A DNA stretch of 64,000 nucleotides from Lysobacter sp. BMK333-48F3 (GTDB lineage: Bacteria > Pseudomonadota > Gammaproteobacteria > Xanthomonadales > Xanthomonadaceae): assembly GCF_019733395.1 (NCBI RefSeq), contig NZ_JAIHOO010000001.1, positions 2,728,501-2,792,500 of the forward strand, in the 5' to 3' direction. Positions 61,487 through 64,000 of the stretch are shown in pieces (the stretch's first letter is position 1; each line of letters starts with the position of its first letter). The position numbers and the translations under genes are program-made. The notes beneath the pieces were generated by a model that was not told the DNA's origin, did not search any database, and saw nothing but the letters and a program-made list of their open reading frames with translations.

Positions 61487-61972
61487 TCAGATCGCTTCGA
61501 AGCGATTGGCCTCGACGTTCTTGCGCACCTTGGTCGGGTCCCAGATGCGGCCGTTCATGGCGATGTAGACGCCGGCCGGCAGCGACTGCACCGCGCCGAC
61601 GGCAGTGCCGATGTTGAACTCGGCGTCGGAGCCGCGGAAACGCGCCGGATTGAGCGCGCCGGTGAGGACGATGGTCTTGCCGGGGATGGTCGCCAGGATC
61701 TTGGCGGTCTCGACCATGCTGTCGGTGCCGTGGGTGACCAGCACGTGCTGGGCGTCCTGGGCGGCGATGGTGGCGCGGATCAGCTCGCGGTCCTGTGCGG
61801 TGATGTGCAGCGAGTCCTTGCGGATGATCGGAATCACGCTGTAGCGGAACGCCACGCCGAGTTCGTCGAGGATGTGGCCGATCTGCGGTTCGCCGATCTG
61901 GTAGTCCGACTTGTCGTCGAAGTAGATCTTGTCGATCGTGCCGCCGGTGGTGACGATGCAGAGCTTGTCCAT
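61487..61972 (-). CDS. Single-domain asparaginase-like protein
   Basis: 161 residues, only the N-terminal domain of a normal (about 330 aa) asparaginase. The first catalytic Thr motif VTTGGTIDKIYFD is present. The second, VTHGTDSMVETA, contains the Thr-Asp pair, and IVLTGALNPARFRGSDAEFN is also conserved. The C-terminal domain that closes the active site in the dimer is absent. This short form is seen in several proteobacteria; whether it hydrolyses asparagine is uncertain. Confidence 0.85.
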   Translation of the reverse strand: MDKLCIVTTGGTIDKIYFDDKSDYQIGEPQIGHILDELGVAFRYSVIPIIRKDSLHITAQDRELIRATIAAQDAQHVLVTHGTDSMVETAKILATIPGKTIVLTGALNPARFRGSDAEFNIGTAVGAVQSLPAGVYIAMNGRIWDPTKVRKNVEANRFEAI

Positions 61973-62086
61973 CTCGGGTGAGTCGCGTGGTCGGGAACGG
62001 ATGGCGATTATAGGCCCCGGCGCGCGCCTCCGAGCCGCGCCGGCACCGTGCGGGCGCGTATCCCGGCCGCCGCCGCGCGGCGGGGT

Positions 62087-63141
<1,055 letters not shown>

Positions 63142-63155
63142 TTACCCTGCGCCGG

Positions 63156-64000
63156 ATGGAACCTCTGGATTCGATCTATCGCTGGAGCGAACGGGTGCGC
63201 GATCGCGCCCGGGCCGGAACCTTCTTCCGCTTCCTGGCGCGGCGCTTCCTCGACGACAACCTGTTCCAGGCCGCCGGCGCGCTGTCCTACACCACGGTGT
63301 TCGCGCTGGTGCCGCTGTCGATGGTGGTGTTCGGGGTGCTGTCGGCGTTCCCGATGTTCGGCGAATGGAGCGACCGCCTCAGCGACTACATCTTCTCCAA
63401 CTTCGTGCCCTCGGCGGCGCGCTCGGTGGAGAACTACCTCAAGCAGTTCTCGGCCAACGCCGGCCAGCTCACCACCGCCGGCGTGATCGCCCTGGTGGTG
63501 TCGCTGCTGATCACCCTCAACGGGGTGGAGTCGGCGTTCAACCGGATATGGCGCATCCACTCGCCGCGGCCGCGCCTGGGCCGGTTCCTGGTGTACTGGA
63601 CGGTGCTGACCCTGGGCGCGCTGCTGGCCGCGGCCAGCCTGGCGATCTCGGCGCGCTTCTTCGCCATGGACGTGTTCGCCACCCAGCCCGGGCGCTGGCT
63701 GGAGAGCCTGCTGCTGCGCACCGCGCCGATGGCGCTGGAATGGATCGCCTTCGCCGCGATCTACCGGGTGGTGCCGCACCGCACGATCAAATGGCGTCAC
63801 GCCGCCGCCGGCGCGTTCCTGGCGATGGTGCTGTTCGAGCTGATCAAAAGCGGCATCGGCTTCTATCTGGGCAGCTTCGGTTCGTATTCGAAGATCTACG
63901 GCACCCTGGCCTTCGTGCCGATCTTCCTGCTGTGGATCTATCTGAGCTGGGTCGCGGTGCTGCTGGGCGCCTCGCTGGCCTCGTCGATCTCGGCGTTCCG
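63156..64000 (+). CDS. YihY/BrkB-family inner-membrane protein (3' end outside window)
   Basis: 281 residues visible from ATG 63156 (MEPLDSIYRWSERVRDRA). LFQAAGALSYTTVFALVPLSMVVFGVLSAFPMF opens the membrane part. The characteristic GVIALVVSLLITLNGVESAFNRIW and FGSYSKIYGTLAFVPIFLLWIYLSW follow, matching the YihY/BrkB family (formerly called ribonuclease BN-like). About six transmembrane helices are seen. The function is unknown. The gene is divergent from wrbA. Confidence 0.92.
   Translation, partial: MEPLDSIYRWSERVRDRARAGTFFRFLARRFLDDNLFQAAGALSYTTVFALVPLSMVVFGVLSAFPMFGEWSDRLSDYIFSNFVPSAARSVENYLKQFSANAGQLTTAGVIALVVSLLITLNGVESAFNRIWRIHSPRPRLGRFLVYWTVLTLGALLAAASLAISARFFAMDVFATQPGRWLESLLLRTAPMALEWIAFAAIYRVVPHRTIKWRHAAAGAFLAMVLFELIKSGIGFYLGSFGSYSKIYGTLAFVPIFLLWIYLSWVAVLLGASLASSISAF

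Overview
The window is high-GC chromosomal DNA that fits a Lysobacter or close xanthomonad relative. The evidence is a near-textbook Lysobacter/Achromobacter lysyl endopeptidase, many secreted lytic enzymes with C-terminal P domains, REP-like GTAGGAGCGGCG repeats, and typical xanthomonad neighbours such as wrbA-DUF2069. The assignment is inferred from gene content; no 16S or tRNA gene is present.

Layout. 1-12.9 kb is mostly housekeeping: a partial MFS transporter, a secreted EF-hand protein, rlmM, a nucleoside deaminase coupled to glnS, an EamA transporter, apt, msrA, and a peroxide-defence block (oxyR divergent from ahpC-ahpD). 13.7-15.3 kb holds a secreted GH18-like/PKD/F5-8C protein. 15.7-33.6 kb returns to housekeeping (prmC, proline iminopeptidase, NUDIX hydrolase, FEN-like nuclease, nitroreductase, DUF1631, a split pntAA / pntAB-pntB locus enclosing an antisense ECF-sigma operon, an AraC/MocR divergent pair, sufT). 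Long gene-free stretches at 12.9-13.7, 17.8-18.65 and 31.8-32.5 kb are filled with REP arrays and copies of a composite repeat.

33.9-53.0 kb is the striking part. Eight consecutive same-strand genes encode secreted peptidases of five unrelated catalytic types: three S8 subtilases, one M12-type metalloprotease, two lysyl endopeptidases, one M14 carboxypeptidase and one M28 aminopeptidase. All end in the same P domain, and four also carry a PKD domain. One further gene in the middle encodes only a subtilase prodomain on a predicted lipoprotein. Most of these genes have their own promoter with a shared design: a CRP/Clp-like palindrome (RTGA-N6-TCAC), then 38.5-39.5 bp from its centre a TTG-type -35, a 17-bp spacer and an NTAGCG-like -10. 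This suggests one co-regulated extracellular digestion system: endoproteases open proteins, Lys-specific enzymes cut further, and carboxy- and aminopeptidases finish the job. Near-identical DNA in the PKD/P modules of unrelated enzymes points to recent module exchange.

53.4-61.1 kb carries a 1346-residue secreted beta-helix/DUF11 protein, then on the opposite strand an ECF sigma factor with a Ser/Thr kinase-TPR gene. 61.5-64 kb has a one-domain asparaginase-like protein, DUF2069, wrbA and a BrkB/YihY membrane protein that runs off the end.
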